This document shows, one piece after another, positions 35,816-44,584 of a stretch of DNA of 64,000 nt. Every line of letters begins with the position of its first letter. Position 1 is the stretch's first letter. Position numbers and translations under genes: made by a program. This DNA is from Pseudomonas fluorescens HK44. Lineage in GTDB: Bacteria > Pseudomonadota > Gammaproteobacteria > Pseudomonadales > Pseudomonadaceae. The DNA lies in NCBI RefSeq assembly GCF_000217955.3, contig NZ_AFOY02000015.1, forward strand, positions 1,178,001-1,242,000, read 5' to 3'. The notes beneath the pieces were generated by a model. The model was not told the origin of the DNA. It made no database searches and saw nothing but the letters and a program-made list of their open reading frames with translations.

Positions 35816-36355
35816 TTACTTAAGTCTCAAGCTGTTTCTCGCATCGCGTATTTCATCCTGACTTGCGGCATAAGCTTGGGCTTGGCCTGCGTAGGAAAAA
35901 ACATAGGCCTTATCGGCATCTAGCGCCGCGACTAATGTTTGCGACAACACATGTCGTCCATTTTGAGTGACCGTACAGGTGGTTTCCAGCGCTTGCAGCC
36001 TGCCCAATGTAGCGGGATGAATTTTGTTGCAAACACTTTGATAGCCGCCCTGAAAAAAATCCTTTTGCACGGACTTGCGCATTTCCAGCAGCACACCTTG
36101 CAAATTGACTTCATGCCCTGGCTCAACCTGACTCATGGTCAACTCCATGACCAGGACCGGATCACCGTTTACATCGTTTTTCACCGCCCGCTGCCTTGAA
36201 ACCCTCGGGGGTGTTTGAACTGGCGCCTCCTCTTGTGGCAACACTTGCACTGCCCAGCCGCTGGGCCAGGTAATGTCGGGAAGCACAGTCTCGGCGCCGG
36301 CAACAGCCGAAAACAGGCAGGTCAAAACAAGCAGGTAGCGATACGGTCGAATCAT
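35816..36355 (-). CDS. Secreted protein, probably DUF4946
   Basis: This 179-residue protein has a Sec signal peptide (MIRPYRYLLVLTCLFSAVAGA, cleavage near AGA-ET) and a mature part with two cysteines (SVCNKIH, TTCTVTQ), likely a disulfide. The pattern SGWAVQVLP ... VLVMELTMSQVEPGHEVNL ... RLQALETTCTV fits Pseudomonas DUF4946 proteins as I remember them; the function is unknown. ATG 36355 gives the signal peptide; the frame is open for another 100 codons upstream, but that part overlaps the promoter of gloA and looks non-coding. Confidence 0.75.
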   Translation of the reverse strand: MIRPYRYLLVLTCLFSAVAGAETVLPDITWPSGWAVQVLPQEEAPVQTPPRVSRQRAVKNDVNGDPVLVMELTMSQVEPGHEVNLQGVLLEMRKSVQKDFFQGGYQSVCNKIHPATLGRLQALETTCTVTQNGRHVLSQTLVAALDADKAYVFSYAGQAQAYAASQDEIRDARNSLRLK

Positions 36356-36551
36356 TGTGCTCAACATGGGCGGGACGAGCGTTAAAGTCTGAGCCCCGCC
36401 ACGCCACCAGGCAATAGCTGAAGGTTTTGCTTTGGTGCAATGCACCCCCTTGCGTATTATTGGCGCACTGCAAGCAAGCCCCAACAACTGCAAGCCAAGG
36501 GACAGCTCTTGTCTTGAGCGCCGTTTGCCCCACTTATTTTCCGGAGGGCCC

Positions 36552-37073
36552 ATGAGCCTGCACGAACTGAATACCTTCCCCGGCGTTACCGCCCAACCTG
36601 ACACCGCCACGCAACACTTTGTCTTCAACCACACCATGTTGCGGGTCAAGGACATCACCAAATCCCTGGATTTCTACACACGCATCCTCGGCTTTACGCT
36701 GGTGGAAAAGCGCGATTTCCCGGAAGCCGAGTTCAGCCTGTATTTCCTCGCGCTGGTCGACAAGAACCAGATCCCGGCCGACGCCGCTGCGCGTACCCAG
36801 TGGATGAAATCGATTCCCGGCATTCTTGAGCTGACTCACAACCACGGCACCGAGAACGATGCGGACTTTGCCTATCACAATGGCAACACCGACCCTCGCG
36901 GTTTCGGCCATATCTGCATTTCGGTGCCGGACATTCGTGCCGCATGCGAGCGCTTCGAAGCCCTGGGCTGCGATTTCCAGAAACGCCTGAACGATGGCCG
37001 CATGAAGAGCCTGGCGTTCATCAAGGACCCGGACGCGTACTGGGTTGAAATCATTCAGCCGGCCCCGCTGTAA
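36552..37073 (+). CDS. gloA: Glyoxalase I (lactoylglutathione lyase)
   Basis: This 173-residue metalloenzyme isomerises the glutathione-methylglyoxal hemithioacetal to S-lactoylglutathione. Metal ligands sit in the family motifs: His in NHTMLRVKD, Glu in GILELTHNHG, His in GFGHICISVPD and Glu in YWVEIIQP. ATG 36552 follows a strong CCGGAGGGCCC ribosome site. Length is that of the longer, Zn-type GloA. It converges on ahpF. Confidence 0.95.
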   Translation: MSLHELNTFPGVTAQPDTATQHFVFNHTMLRVKDITKSLDFYTRILGFTLVEKRDFPEAEFSLYFLALVDKNQIPADAAARTQWMKSIPGILELTHNHGTENDADFAYHNGNTDPRGFGHICISVPDIRAACERFEALGCDFQKRLNDGRMKSLAFIKDPDAYWVEIIQPAPL

Positions 37074-37094
37074 AAAGATCGCCGACACTGACGT

Positions 37095-38657
37095 TTACGC
37101 AGGCGCAGACGTTCGGATCAGGTGATCAAAGGCGCTCAGCGATGCCTTGGCACCCTCGCCTACCGCAATCACGATCTGCTTGTAGGGCACGGTCGTGACG
37201 TCACCGGCAGCGAACACACCTGGTATCGAGGTCTCGCCACGGTTATCGACGATGATCTCGCCGCGCGGCGACAGCTCGACGGTGCCCTTGAGCCAATCGG
37301 TGTTCGGCAACAAGCCGATCTGCACGAAGATCCCTTCCAGCTCGACGCTCAGCTCTTCGCCTGACTGACGATCCTTGTAACGCAAACCGTTGACCTTCTG
37401 GCCATCGCCGGTCACTTCAGTGGTTTGCGCGCTGGTAATCACGGTCACGTTCGGCAGGCTGTACAACTTGCGCTGCAACACCGCATCGGCACGCAACTGC
37501 ACGTCGAACTCCAGCAGCGTGACATGAGCAACGATACCGGCCAGGTCGATAGCCGCTTCGACACCCGAATTACCACCACCAATCACCGCGACGCGCTTGC
37601 CTTTGAACAGCGGGCCGTCGCAGTGCGGGCAGTACGCCACGCCTTTGTTGCGATATTGCTGCTCGCCCGGGACGTTCATTTCACGCCAGCGAGCACCGGT
37701 CGCAAGGATTACGGTCCGGGTTTTCAGTGAAGCACCGCTGGCGAATTTGATCTGGTGCAGCTCGCCATTCTTGCCCGGCAGCAGCTTGTCGGCGCGTTGC
37801 AGGTTCATGATGTCGACGTCGTATTGCTTGACGTGCTCTTCCAGCGCAACGGCGAGCTTCGGCCCTTGCGTCTCCTGTACCGAGATGAAGTTTTCGATGG
37901 CCATGGTGTCCAGCACCTGACCACCAAAACGCTCGGCTACAACGCCGGTACGAATGCCTTTACGGGCGGCGTAGATTGCTGCCGAAGCACCGGCTGGCCC
38001 ACCACCGACGACCAGTACGTCAAAGGCGTCTTTGGCGCTGATCTTCTCGGCCTGACGCTCGATGGCGCTGGTGTCGATCTTGGCAATAATTTCTTCCAGG
38101 CCCATGCGGCCCTGACCGAAATTCACGCCGTTCAGGTAAATGCTGGGCACGGCCATGATCTGCCGTTCGGTGACTTCGTCCTGGAACAGCGCGCCGTCGA
38201 TGGCGACGTGACGGATATTCGGGTTCAGCACCGCCATCAGGTTCAGCGCCTGGACCACGTCCGGGCAGTTCTGGCACGACAGCGAGAAGTAGGTTTCGAA
38301 GTTGAACTCGCCTTTGAGCGAGCGGATCTGTTCGATCACGTCACTGCTGGCCTTCGAAGGGTGACCGCCGACTTGCAGCAAGGCCAGCACCAGCGAAGTG
38401 AATTCGTGGCCCATGGGGATACCGGCGAAACGCAGGTTGATATCGCTTCCCGGGCGGTTCAACGAGAACGATGGCTTGCGCGCATCGATACCGTTGTCGA
38501 GCAAGGTAATTTGCTGGGAAAGACTGGCAACGTCTTTCAGTAACGCGAGCATTTCCCGGGATTTCGCACCGTCGTCGAGGGAGGCGACGATCTCGATCGG
38601 CTGGGTGACCCGTTCCAGGTATGACTTCAACTGAGCTTTAAGATTGGCGTCCAACAT
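37095..38657 (-). CDS. ahpF: AhpF, alkyl hydroperoxide reductase flavoprotein
   Basis: This 520-residue FAD/NADH-dependent disulfide reductase recycles AhpC. It has an N-terminal thioredoxin-fold pair with CxxC (SLSCQNCPDVV), a FAD-binding Rossmann motif (VVGGGPAGASAAIYAARKG), the active disulfide (YCPHCDGPLFKG) and an NADH-binding motif (VIGGGNSGVEAAIDLAG). ATG 38657 gives the family start MLDANLKAQLKSYLE. It lies downstream of ahpC, separated by a terminator-like hairpin. Confidence 0.97.
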   Translation of the reverse strand: MLDANLKAQLKSYLERVTQPIEIVASLDDGAKSREMLALLKDVASLSQQITLLDNGIDARKPSFSLNRPGSDINLRFAGIPMGHEFTSLVLALLQVGGHPSKASSDVIEQIRSLKGEFNFETYFSLSCQNCPDVVQALNLMAVLNPNIRHVAIDGALFQDEVTERQIMAVPSIYLNGVNFGQGRMGLEEIIAKIDTSAIERQAEKISAKDAFDVLVVGGGPAGASAAIYAARKGIRTGVVAERFGGQVLDTMAIENFISVQETQGPKLAVALEEHVKQYDVDIMNLQRADKLLPGKNGELHQIKFASGASLKTRTVILATGARWREMNVPGEQQYRNKGVAYCPHCDGPLFKGKRVAVIGGGNSGVEAAIDLAGIVAHVTLLEFDVQLRADAVLQRKLYSLPNVTVITSAQTTEVTGDGQKVNGLRYKDRQSGEELSVELEGIFVQIGLLPNTDWLKGTVELSPRGEIIVDNRGETSIPGVFAAGDVTTVPYKQIVIAVGEGAKASLSAFDHLIRTSAPA

Positions 38658-38692
38658 ACGGGCGATTTCCATTTTGTACACGGTAGAAAAAA

Positions 38693-38722
38693 CAACGCCC
38701 GGGCAGATTCGCCCAGGCGTTT
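38693..38722 (-). terminator. Hairpin between ahpC and ahpF
   Basis: Stem AACGCCTGGGC/GCCCGGGCGTT is followed on the minus strand by a T-rich run (TTGTTTTTTC). It can terminate most ahpC transcripts and leave a smaller share of read-through for ahpF, matching the excess of AhpC over AhpF needed. Confidence 0.85.
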
Positions 38723-38780
38723 TTTGGGGCGATGCGGTTTACGTGCTTAAGAGCTCATCGCCCTCAATCGACTCACAGAC

Positions 38781-39344
38781 TCAGATCTTGCCGACCAGGT
38801 CCAGGGACGGAGCCAGGGTGGCCTCGCCTTCTTTCCACTTGGCTGGGCAGACTTCACCCGGGTGAGCGGCAACGTACTGGGCAGCCTTGATTTTGCGCAG
38901 CAGCTCGGAAGCGTCACGGCCAACGCCGCCATCGTTCAGTTCGACGATTTTGATCTGACCTTCAGGGTTGATCACGAAGGTGCCACGGTCTGCCAGACCG
39001 ACTTCTTCAATCAGCACGTCGAAGTTGCGGGAGATCACGTGGGTCGGATCGCCAATCATGGTGTACTTGATTTTTTCGATCGCAGGCGAAGTGTTGTGCC
39101 ATGCGGCGTGGGCAAAGTGGGTGTCGGTCGACACGCTGTAGATTTCTACGCCGAGCTTCTGGAATGCGTCGTAGTTGTCAGCCAGGTCTTCCAGCTCGGT
39201 TGGGCAAACGAAGGTGAAGTCAGCCGGGTAGAAGAACACGACGGACCATTTGCCTTTCAGATCGGCGTCCGACACGTCGACGAATGCGCCGTTTTTGAAT
39301 GCGGTAGCTTTGAACGGTTTTACGTGGCTGTTGATGATAGGCAT
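38781..39344 (-). CDS. ahpC: AhpC, alkyl hydroperoxide reductase peroxiredoxin
   Basis: This 187-residue typical 2-Cys peroxiredoxin, the exact length of the bacterial family, has the peroxidatic Cys in FYPADFTFVCPTELEDL and the resolving Cys in HPGEVCPAKWKEG. ATG 39344 has a GGAGAG ribosome site. It reduces H2O2 and organic peroxides and is recycled by AhpF. An OxyR-type operator would be expected upstream at 39345-39595, but I could not define one confidently. Confidence 0.98.
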   Translation of the reverse strand: MPIINSHVKPFKATAFKNGAFVDVSDADLKGKWSVVFFYPADFTFVCPTELEDLADNYDAFQKLGVEIYSVSTDTHFAHAAWHNTSPAIEKIKYTMIGDPTHVISRNFDVLIEEVGLADRGTFVINPEGQIKIVELNDGGVGRDASELLRKIKAAQYVAAHPGEVCPAKWKEGEATLAPSLDLVGKI

Positions 39345-39594
39345 CGTTGACTCTCCGTCAGGGGTTGAGAAGTTGATGGAGTGAATCCTACCCACTCGAC
39401 CGACGGATGACTCATTGGCAAAGCTGATGCTGCTAATTGGTTTTCGCTATTAGCCAGCACTATTAATAGAAGAAAACCATATCTATCCACCAACAGCGTT
39501 TTCAGCGATCGGGCCATCCCGAGAAACGGGCTGGCTTCAACATAGTGCATGGCAGACTTCACATCCCGCCCACTGCGATGAGCCCAAGTCGCAC

Positions 39595-39697
39595 TGTGGG
39601 AGCGAGCCTGCTCGCGATAGGGTTTCACACTCAACCTTGAAGTTGAATCTGCTGGCCTCATCGCGAGCAGACGGAACGCCGCCCGGCTGCTCCCACA
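39595..39697. repeat. REPIN with extra segment in the right arm
   Basis: The left arm TGTGGGAGCGAGCCTGCTCGCGAT is canonical. The right arm reads ATCGCGAGCAG, then ACGGAACGCCGCCCG (39671-39685), then GCTGCTCCCACA, i.e. a REP interrupted by about 15 bp. It sits between ahpC upstream sequence and the 3' end of gor. Confidence 0.9.
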
Positions 39698-39777
39698 TTT
39701 GGTCTCGGGTGCTCAAAATTCCGTATACCCCATACGAATGTGTAGCCAGACGCAGCTTCAGAGGCACGGAAGGACGA

Positions 39778-41136
39778 TTAGCCCGCTACCGGTGTGCGCA
39801 TGGTGACGAACTCTTCGGCAGCGGTGGGATGCACGCCGATGGTTTCGTCGAAATCGCGTTTGGTGGCGCCAGCCTTCAGGGCAATCGCCAGGCCCTGAAC
39901 GATCTCACCCGCCTCCGGGCCGACCATGTGGCAACCCAAAACCTTGTCGGTCTTGGCGTCCACCACCAGCTTCATCAACGTGCGCTCCTGGCACTCGGTC
40001 ATGGTCAGTTTCATCGGCCGGAAACGGCTTTCGAAAATCTGCACCTCATAACCCTCGTCCCTCGCCTGCTCTTCACTCAGGCCAACGGTGCCGATGTTCG
40101 GCAAGCTGAATACGGCCGTGGGAATCATCTTGTAGTCGACCAGACGATACTGCTCGGGCTTGAACAGCCGGCGCGCCACTGCCATGCCTTCAGCCAGGGC
40201 TACCGGTGTGAGTTGCACGCGACCGATCACATCGCCAATCGCCAGAATGGATGGTTCAGCGGTTTGATACTGCTCGTCGACTTCGACAAAGCCTTTCTGG
40301 TCGAGCGTGACCCTGGTGTTCTCCAACCCCAGGTTGTCGACCATTGGACGACGCCCCGTCGCGTAGAACACGCAGTCCGCCTGCAACTCGCGACCATCCT
40401 TGAGGGTCACGTTCAAACTGCCGTCGGCCTGCTTCTCGATGCGCTCGATGTCGGCATTGAACTGCAGGTTCATCCCGCGCTTGGTCAGTTCTTCCTGCAA
40501 ATGCTTGCGCACCGAACCGTCGAAGCCACGCAGGAACAGCTCACCGCGATACAGCAAGGTGGTTTCGGCGCCCAGCCCATGGAAAATCCCGGCGAACTCT
40601 ACGGCGATATAGCCGCCACCGACCACCAGAACGCGCTTGGGCAGCTCTTTGAGGAAAAACGCCTGGTTGGAGCTGATGGCGTGCTCATGCCCCGGAATCT
40701 CGGGGATCTGCGGCCAGCCGCCGGTGGCAATCAGAATATGCTTGGCGGTATGCCGCTCGCCGTTGATCTCGACCTCATGCGAGCCAACAATTTTGGCGTG
40801 ACCTTCATGCAAGGTTACACCGCTGCCCACCAACAGATTGCGGTAGATACCGTTCAACCGATTGATCTCGCGATCCTTGTTGGCGATCAGCGTTGCCCAA
40901 TCGAAATTCGCCTCGCCCAGCGACCAGCCAAAGCCCTGCGACTGCTCGAAGTCTTCGGCAAAATGTGCCCCGTAAACCAACAACTTCTTCGGCACGCAGC
41001 CAACGTTAACGCAGGTCCCGCCCAGATAGCGGCTCTCGGCCACTGCCACTTTCGCACCGAAACCTGCAGCGAAGCGTGCTGCTCGTACACCGCCGGAACC
41101 GGCGCCAATCACATAAAGGTCAAAATCGTAGGCCAT
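39778..41136 (-). CDS. gor: Glutathione reductase
   Basis: This 452-residue FAD-dependent NADPH:glutathione disulfide oxidoreductase has a FAD motif (YVIGAGSGGVRAARFAA), the redox disulfide GGTCVNVGCVPKK, an NADPH motif (VLVVGGGYIAVEFAG with downstream Arg residues) and the C-terminal catalytic HPTAAEEFVTMR. ATG 41136 follows GAGGAGA. In other pseudomonads gor and galU are near neighbours; here an IS1182-type element has been inserted between them. Confidence 0.97.
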   Translation of the reverse strand: MAYDFDLYVIGAGSGGVRAARFAAGFGAKVAVAESRYLGGTCVNVGCVPKKLLVYGAHFAEDFEQSQGFGWSLGEANFDWATLIANKDREINRLNGIYRNLLVGSGVTLHEGHAKIVGSHEVEINGERHTAKHILIATGGWPQIPEIPGHEHAISSNQAFFLKELPKRVLVVGGGYIAVEFAGIFHGLGAETTLLYRGELFLRGFDGSVRKHLQEELTKRGMNLQFNADIERIEKQADGSLNVTLKDGRELQADCVFYATGRRPMVDNLGLENTRVTLDQKGFVEVDEQYQTAEPSILAIGDVIGRVQLTPVALAEGMAVARRLFKPEQYRLVDYKMIPTAVFSLPNIGTVGLSEEQARDEGYEVQIFESRFRPMKLTMTECQERTLMKLVVDAKTDKVLGCHMVGPEAGEIVQGLAIALKAGATKRDFDETIGVHPTAAEEFVTMRTPVAG

Positions 41137-41275
41137 TTTCAATCTCCTCGGCAGGCCACAAGCATACCCGCTGCAGCTTTCTCGGTCAGCGCTGCGAATG
41201 ACATGGGGCCGAAAAACAAAAAAGCCACCCGAACAGACTGTGTGAAAACCTAGCAATCTGCGCAGGGCTCAAAGA

Positions 41276-41312
41276 AAATGCTCCGTATCGAAAGATACGG
41301 AGCATTTTTCGT
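41276..41312 (+). other. Hairpin directly upstream of the IS1182 transposase start
   Basis: A 14-bp perfect stem (AAATGCTCCGTATC / GATACGGAGCATTT) ends immediately before the ATG at 41314. It leaves no free ribosome site in long read-through transcripts and may protect the IS from activation by outside transcription, as known for other IS families. Confidence 0.7.
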
Positions 41313-41313
41313 T

Positions 41314-42865
41314 ATGGCTTACATCCAAGGCGAGTCCCGCAGCCAGACCAGTCTGTTCCCGGTCTCGCTGGAAGAACTGATCCCTGAGGATCACCTCGTT
41401 CGGGTTATTGACCTGTACGTGGCCAAACTGGATCTGGTGCAACTGGGCTTTGATAAGGCGCAGCCCAAAAGCACAGGGCGCCCCTCTTATGATCCTGCCG
41501 ATCAGCTCAAACTCTACCTCTACGGCTATTTTCAGCGGATTCGCTCATCGCGGCGTCTCGAAGCCGAGTGCCTGCGCAACATCGAAGTCATGTGGTTGAT
41601 CAACCGGCTCAAGCCCGACTTCAAGACCATTGCCGACTTTCGCAAAAACAACAACCCGGCCTTTGTGGCGACGTGCCGGGCCTTCGTCCGGTTTTGCCGC
41701 ACCGCCGGGCTGATCGCAGGCGACTTGGTGGCCATCGATGGCAGCAAGTTTCAGGCGGTCGCTTCCTCGCGGCGCCATATGAACCTCAAGCAACTCAAGC
41801 GTCAGGAAGAAAAGCTGGATAAGCGCATCGCTCAGTATCTGGCCGAACTGGATGAGGCCGACAGGGCCGAAAGCACCGAGGTGATTGATCGCGGCGCGAT
41901 CAAAACAGCGCTGGCACAGCTTGAAGTTCGCCAGCAGGACAATCAGAGCTGCCAAGCGCTGATCAACGCGATGGGCCTGGAGCAGTTCAACACCCACGAA
42001 AGCGATGCCCGCATGATGCGCACGCCCAAGGGGCCGCGTGTGTCCTATAACGTGCAGAGCGCCGTGGATGCCGAGCATTGCCTGATTTTGCATCATGAGG
42101 TCACCCAGGATGGCGACGACCGCAAGCAACTCGAACCCATGGCTAAAGCCGCCAAAGAACAGCTGGAACAAGATGCCCTGACCGTGATTGCCGATGCCGG
42201 CACTCCAACGGCCAGCAGTTTCAGGCCTGCGAGGAGGCCGCGATTACCGTTTATGTGCCGCCCAACCGTTCGCTCAACCCAGGCGGCGAGGAACTCTTTG
42301 GGCGCAAAGATTTACCTACGAAGCCGAACGCGATCGTTATCAGTGCCCGGCGGGCAAGTGGTTAACCCTCAAACAGCGCAACAAGGGCGATCGGATCTAT
42401 CAGGCAGATGTCAGCGACTGCGCTGCCTGCCCGCTCAAATCCCAATGCACTGGCGCCCAGCGCCGCTATGTCTCACGCCATGCCCATGAGGAAGCCTTTG
42501 AGCGAATGGAGCAACGAATGCTGGCCCATCCACAGATGATGGTCAGTCGAAGATCCATCGTTGAGCACCCCTTCGGCAACCTGAAGCAATGGGTGTTTGG
42601 CAATGCTCGCTTCCTGCTGCGTCAACTGGAGGGGGCGAGAGCGGAAATGGCCTTGGCCGTGAACGCCTACAACCTAAAACGCGCAATTAGCGTGCTCGGA
42701 GCCCGCCAGTTGGGCGCTAATGGGCTAAAGGCCTTTTTTCGTCTGTCGTTCGCACAAAAACAAACGCCCCGAACAAGTCGGGGCGTTTGTTGGGCTGGCC
42801 TTCAGTGTGTTTTCACACAGTCTGCGAAGGTGGCTTTTCAGTACAAAACAGTGAAGCGCTTTTAG
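41314..42865 (+). pseudogene. IS1182-family transposase, two frameshifts
   Basis: The first part (MAYIQGESRSQTSLFPVSLEELIP, DLVAIDGSKFQAVASSRRH) runs in one frame to about 42201; the middle (QACEEAAITVYVPPNRS, GGEELFGRK) is in a second frame; the end (TYEAERDRYQCPAGK, then the SRRSIVEHPFGNLKQWVF motif with the catalytic Glu) is in a third. One base is missing near 42201/42202, where GGCTACTCC is expected, and another near 42312. The DDE residues are present across the pieces, but the protein cannot be made in one frame. Sequencing error is a possible alternative explanation. Confidence 0.88.
42763..42793. terminator. Bidirectional terminator inside the IS right end
   Basis: The stem AAACGCCCCGA/TCGGGGCGTTT with a short loop and T-rich flank lies after the transposase catalytic region, within the tail of the degraded frame. 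Confidence 0.75.
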
Positions 42866-43701
42866 TAAGCCTTGCCCGTCTTGTAGAAGTGTTCGAAGCA
42901 GAAGTTGGTCGCTTCGATGTAGCCTTCAGCGCCACCGCAGTCGAAACGTGTGCCTTTGAACTTGTAGGCAATCACGCAACCGTCTTGCGCCTGCTTCATC
43001 AGGGCGTCGGTGATCTGGATCTCGCCGCCTTTGCCTGGCTCGGTTTCTTCGATCAGCTTGAAGATGTCCGGGGTCAGGATGTAACGACCGATGATTGCCA
43101 GGTTGGATGGAGCATCTTCCGGCTTTGGCTTCTCGACCATGTTACGGACGCGGTACAGGTCGTCACCGATCAAGTCGCCAGCGATCACGCCGTATTTGTG
43201 GGTTTCCTGCGGGTCGACTTCCTGGATCGCGACGATGGTGCAACGGTACTGTTTGTACAGTTTGACCATCTGGGTCAGTACGCCGTCGCCGTCCAGGTTG
43301 ACGCACAAGTCGTCCGCCAGCACGACCGCGAACGGTTCGTCACCGATCAATGGACGGCCGGTCAGAATTGCGTGACCCAGGCCTTTCATTTCGGTTTGAC
43401 GGGTGTAGGAGAACGAGCACTCGTCGAGCAGCTTGCGGATACCGACCAGATACTTCTCTTTGTCGGTACCTTTGATCTGGTTTTCCAGCTCGTAGCTGAT
43501 GTCGAAGTGGTCTTCCAGGGCGCGTTTGCCACGGCCGGTCACGATGGAGATTTCTGTCAAACCAGCGTCCAGCGCTTCTTCAACGCCGTACTGGATCAGT
43601 GGCTTGTTCACCACCGGCAGCATTTCTTTAGGCATGGCTTTAGTCGCTGGCAGGAAGCGAGTACCGTAACCGGCTGCTGGGAACAAGCATTTCTTGATCA
43701 T
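42862..43701 (-). CDS. galU: UTP-glucose-1-phosphate uridylyltransferase
   Basis: This 279-residue nucleotidyltransferase makes UDP-glucose for LPS, exopolysaccharide and trehalose/cyclic glucan synthesis. Motifs are the N-terminal FPAAGYGTRFLPATKAMPKEMLP, VVLADDLCV, and EKPKPEDAPSNLAIIGRYIL; length equals the Pseudomonas enzyme. The stop is 24 bp from the IS right boundary, so the IS inserted just behind galU without damaging it. Confidence 0.97.
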   Translation of the reverse strand: MIKKCLFPAAGYGTRFLPATKAMPKEMLPVVNKPLIQYGVEEALDAGLTEISIVTGRGKRALEDHFDISYELENQIKGTDKEKYLVGIRKLLDECSFSYTRQTEMKGLGHAILTGRPLIGDEPFAVVLADDLCVNLDGDGVLTQMVKLYKQYRCTIVAIQEVDPQETHKYGVIAGDLIGDDLYRVRNMVEKPKPEDAPSNLAIIGRYILTPDIFKLIEETEPGKGGEIQITDALMKQAQDGCVIAYKFKGTRFDCGGAEGYIEATNFCFEHFYKTGKAY

Positions 43702-43956
43702 AAAAGTCCTTAAAAGGGCTGTGTGTACGAGTTTCGGCGCAGTCTAATCAGGCGGCGAGCACCTTACAATGCCCCGCACTGGCTAACCGATGCCATCATA
43801 GAGAAATATTCCGGCGGATAGTTCCGCAGCGACGCACATTAGTCTCAAGGCCAAGGCGTACGGAACGACGCAAAGGCTTCACTTTAGACCAGTGAGCGCG
43901 CCCAGGCACGTTTCCAGTTATCATTGCGCGATTGAACCAGCCAACGAGGCAGATAG

Positions 43957-44145
43957 ATGTCGGCAGCAAAAAGCGTAAACGGTTACCTGATCAATCAAGC
44001 CAAAGATGGCCAGTGGTGGGTCGACAGCGCCAGTGGCGAAAACATCGCCGGGCCTTTCCCCACGCAAGCATTGGCGATTGAAGTGGCCTCGGTGCTGCAA
44101 GACACCCCGCCTGCACCCAAGCGGCGCGGCGCCAAGCCTGAGTAA
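43957..44145 (+). CDS. Conserved-looking 62-residue small protein
   Basis: The protein has a compact beta-like pattern (NGYLINQAKDGQWWVDSASGENIAGPFPTQALAIEVASVLQ) and a basic tail. It looks like a small phage-type or host DUF2188/YhcG-like substrate-free domain, but I do not recognise it. A GAGG ribosome site lies seven bases before the ATG, and a terminator follows, which supports a real gene. The function is unknown. Confidence 0.7.
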   Translation: MSAAKSVNGYLINQAKDGQWWVDSASGENIAGPFPTQALAIEVASVLQDTPPAPKRRGAKPE

Positions 44146-44160
44146 CACCGCTGCTCGAAA

Positions 44161-44188
44161 GAGCCTTGCCTACGCGCAGGGCTTTTTT
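44161..44188 (+). terminator. Rho-independent terminator
   Basis: A GC-rich hairpin (GAGCCTTGCC / GCGCAGGGCTTTTTT) with a six-T tail lies 16 bases after the stop of the 62-residue gene. Confidence 0.8.
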
Positions 44189-44282
44189 GCGTTTGTCTGT
44201 ACCGAAATGGTTGTTCGCTATAGCATCTCGCTTCAGGGCGACTCGCGCCTTTACATACTGTTCACTCGATGACGACCCTCAC

Positions 44283-44564
44283 ATGAAAAAATATCTGGCT
44301 CTGATCGCGGTGTTGGCCTTGAGCGGTTGCGCTACCGCATCCAAAACCTATCTGCATAACGGCGAGCAAGGCCTGTCGATCGACTGCTCGGGTGAAGCCA
44401 ATTCCTGGGCCAAATGCTATGAAATGGCTGACGCTTCCTGCGCTGGAACCGGCTATCGGATCATCGGTACCGATGGCACGCCAGCCACCAAGGAAAGCGA
44501 CAAGACCCTGGGCGTCGACGTTGGCAACTACAAGAGCCGCAGTGTCGTTGTGGTGTGCAAGTAA
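44283..44564 (+). CDS. Small lipoprotein
   Basis: This 93-residue protein has a lipoprotein signal (MKKYLALIAVLALSGC; acylated Cys 16). The mature part has four further cysteines (IDCSG, AKCYEM, ASCAG, VVCK), which could form two disulfides. The pattern CSGxxxSWxxCYxxAxxxCxxxGYxI is common in small Pseudomonas envelope lipoproteins of unknown role. ATG 44283 is chosen for the signal; the longer open frame upstream has none. Confidence 0.85.
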   Translation: MKKYLALIAVLALSGCATASKTYLHNGEQGLSIDCSGEANSWAKCYEMADASCAGTGYRIIGTDGTPATKESDKTLGVDVGNYKSRSVVVVCK

Positions 44565-44584
44565 CTGGCAAGACGCTATGGTCG

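Larger units (their letters stand above)
41220..42838 (+). mobile_element. IS1182-type insertion sequence between gor and galU
   Basis: Terminal inverted repeats are clear: a perfect 16-bp pair CAGACTGTGTGAAAAC (41234-41249) and GTTTTCACACAGTCTG (42809-42824), extended outward by AAAAGCCAC / GTGGCTTTT. The roughly 1.6-kb length and the single transposase gene fit IS1182. The transposase is disrupted by two one-base deletions. No convincing target duplication is visible. Confidence 0.87.

Noticed and set aside
39637..41253. Plus-strand open frame of 538 codons opposite gor
   Set aside because: Antisense of glutathione reductase; composition is unnatural and it starts in a REP region.
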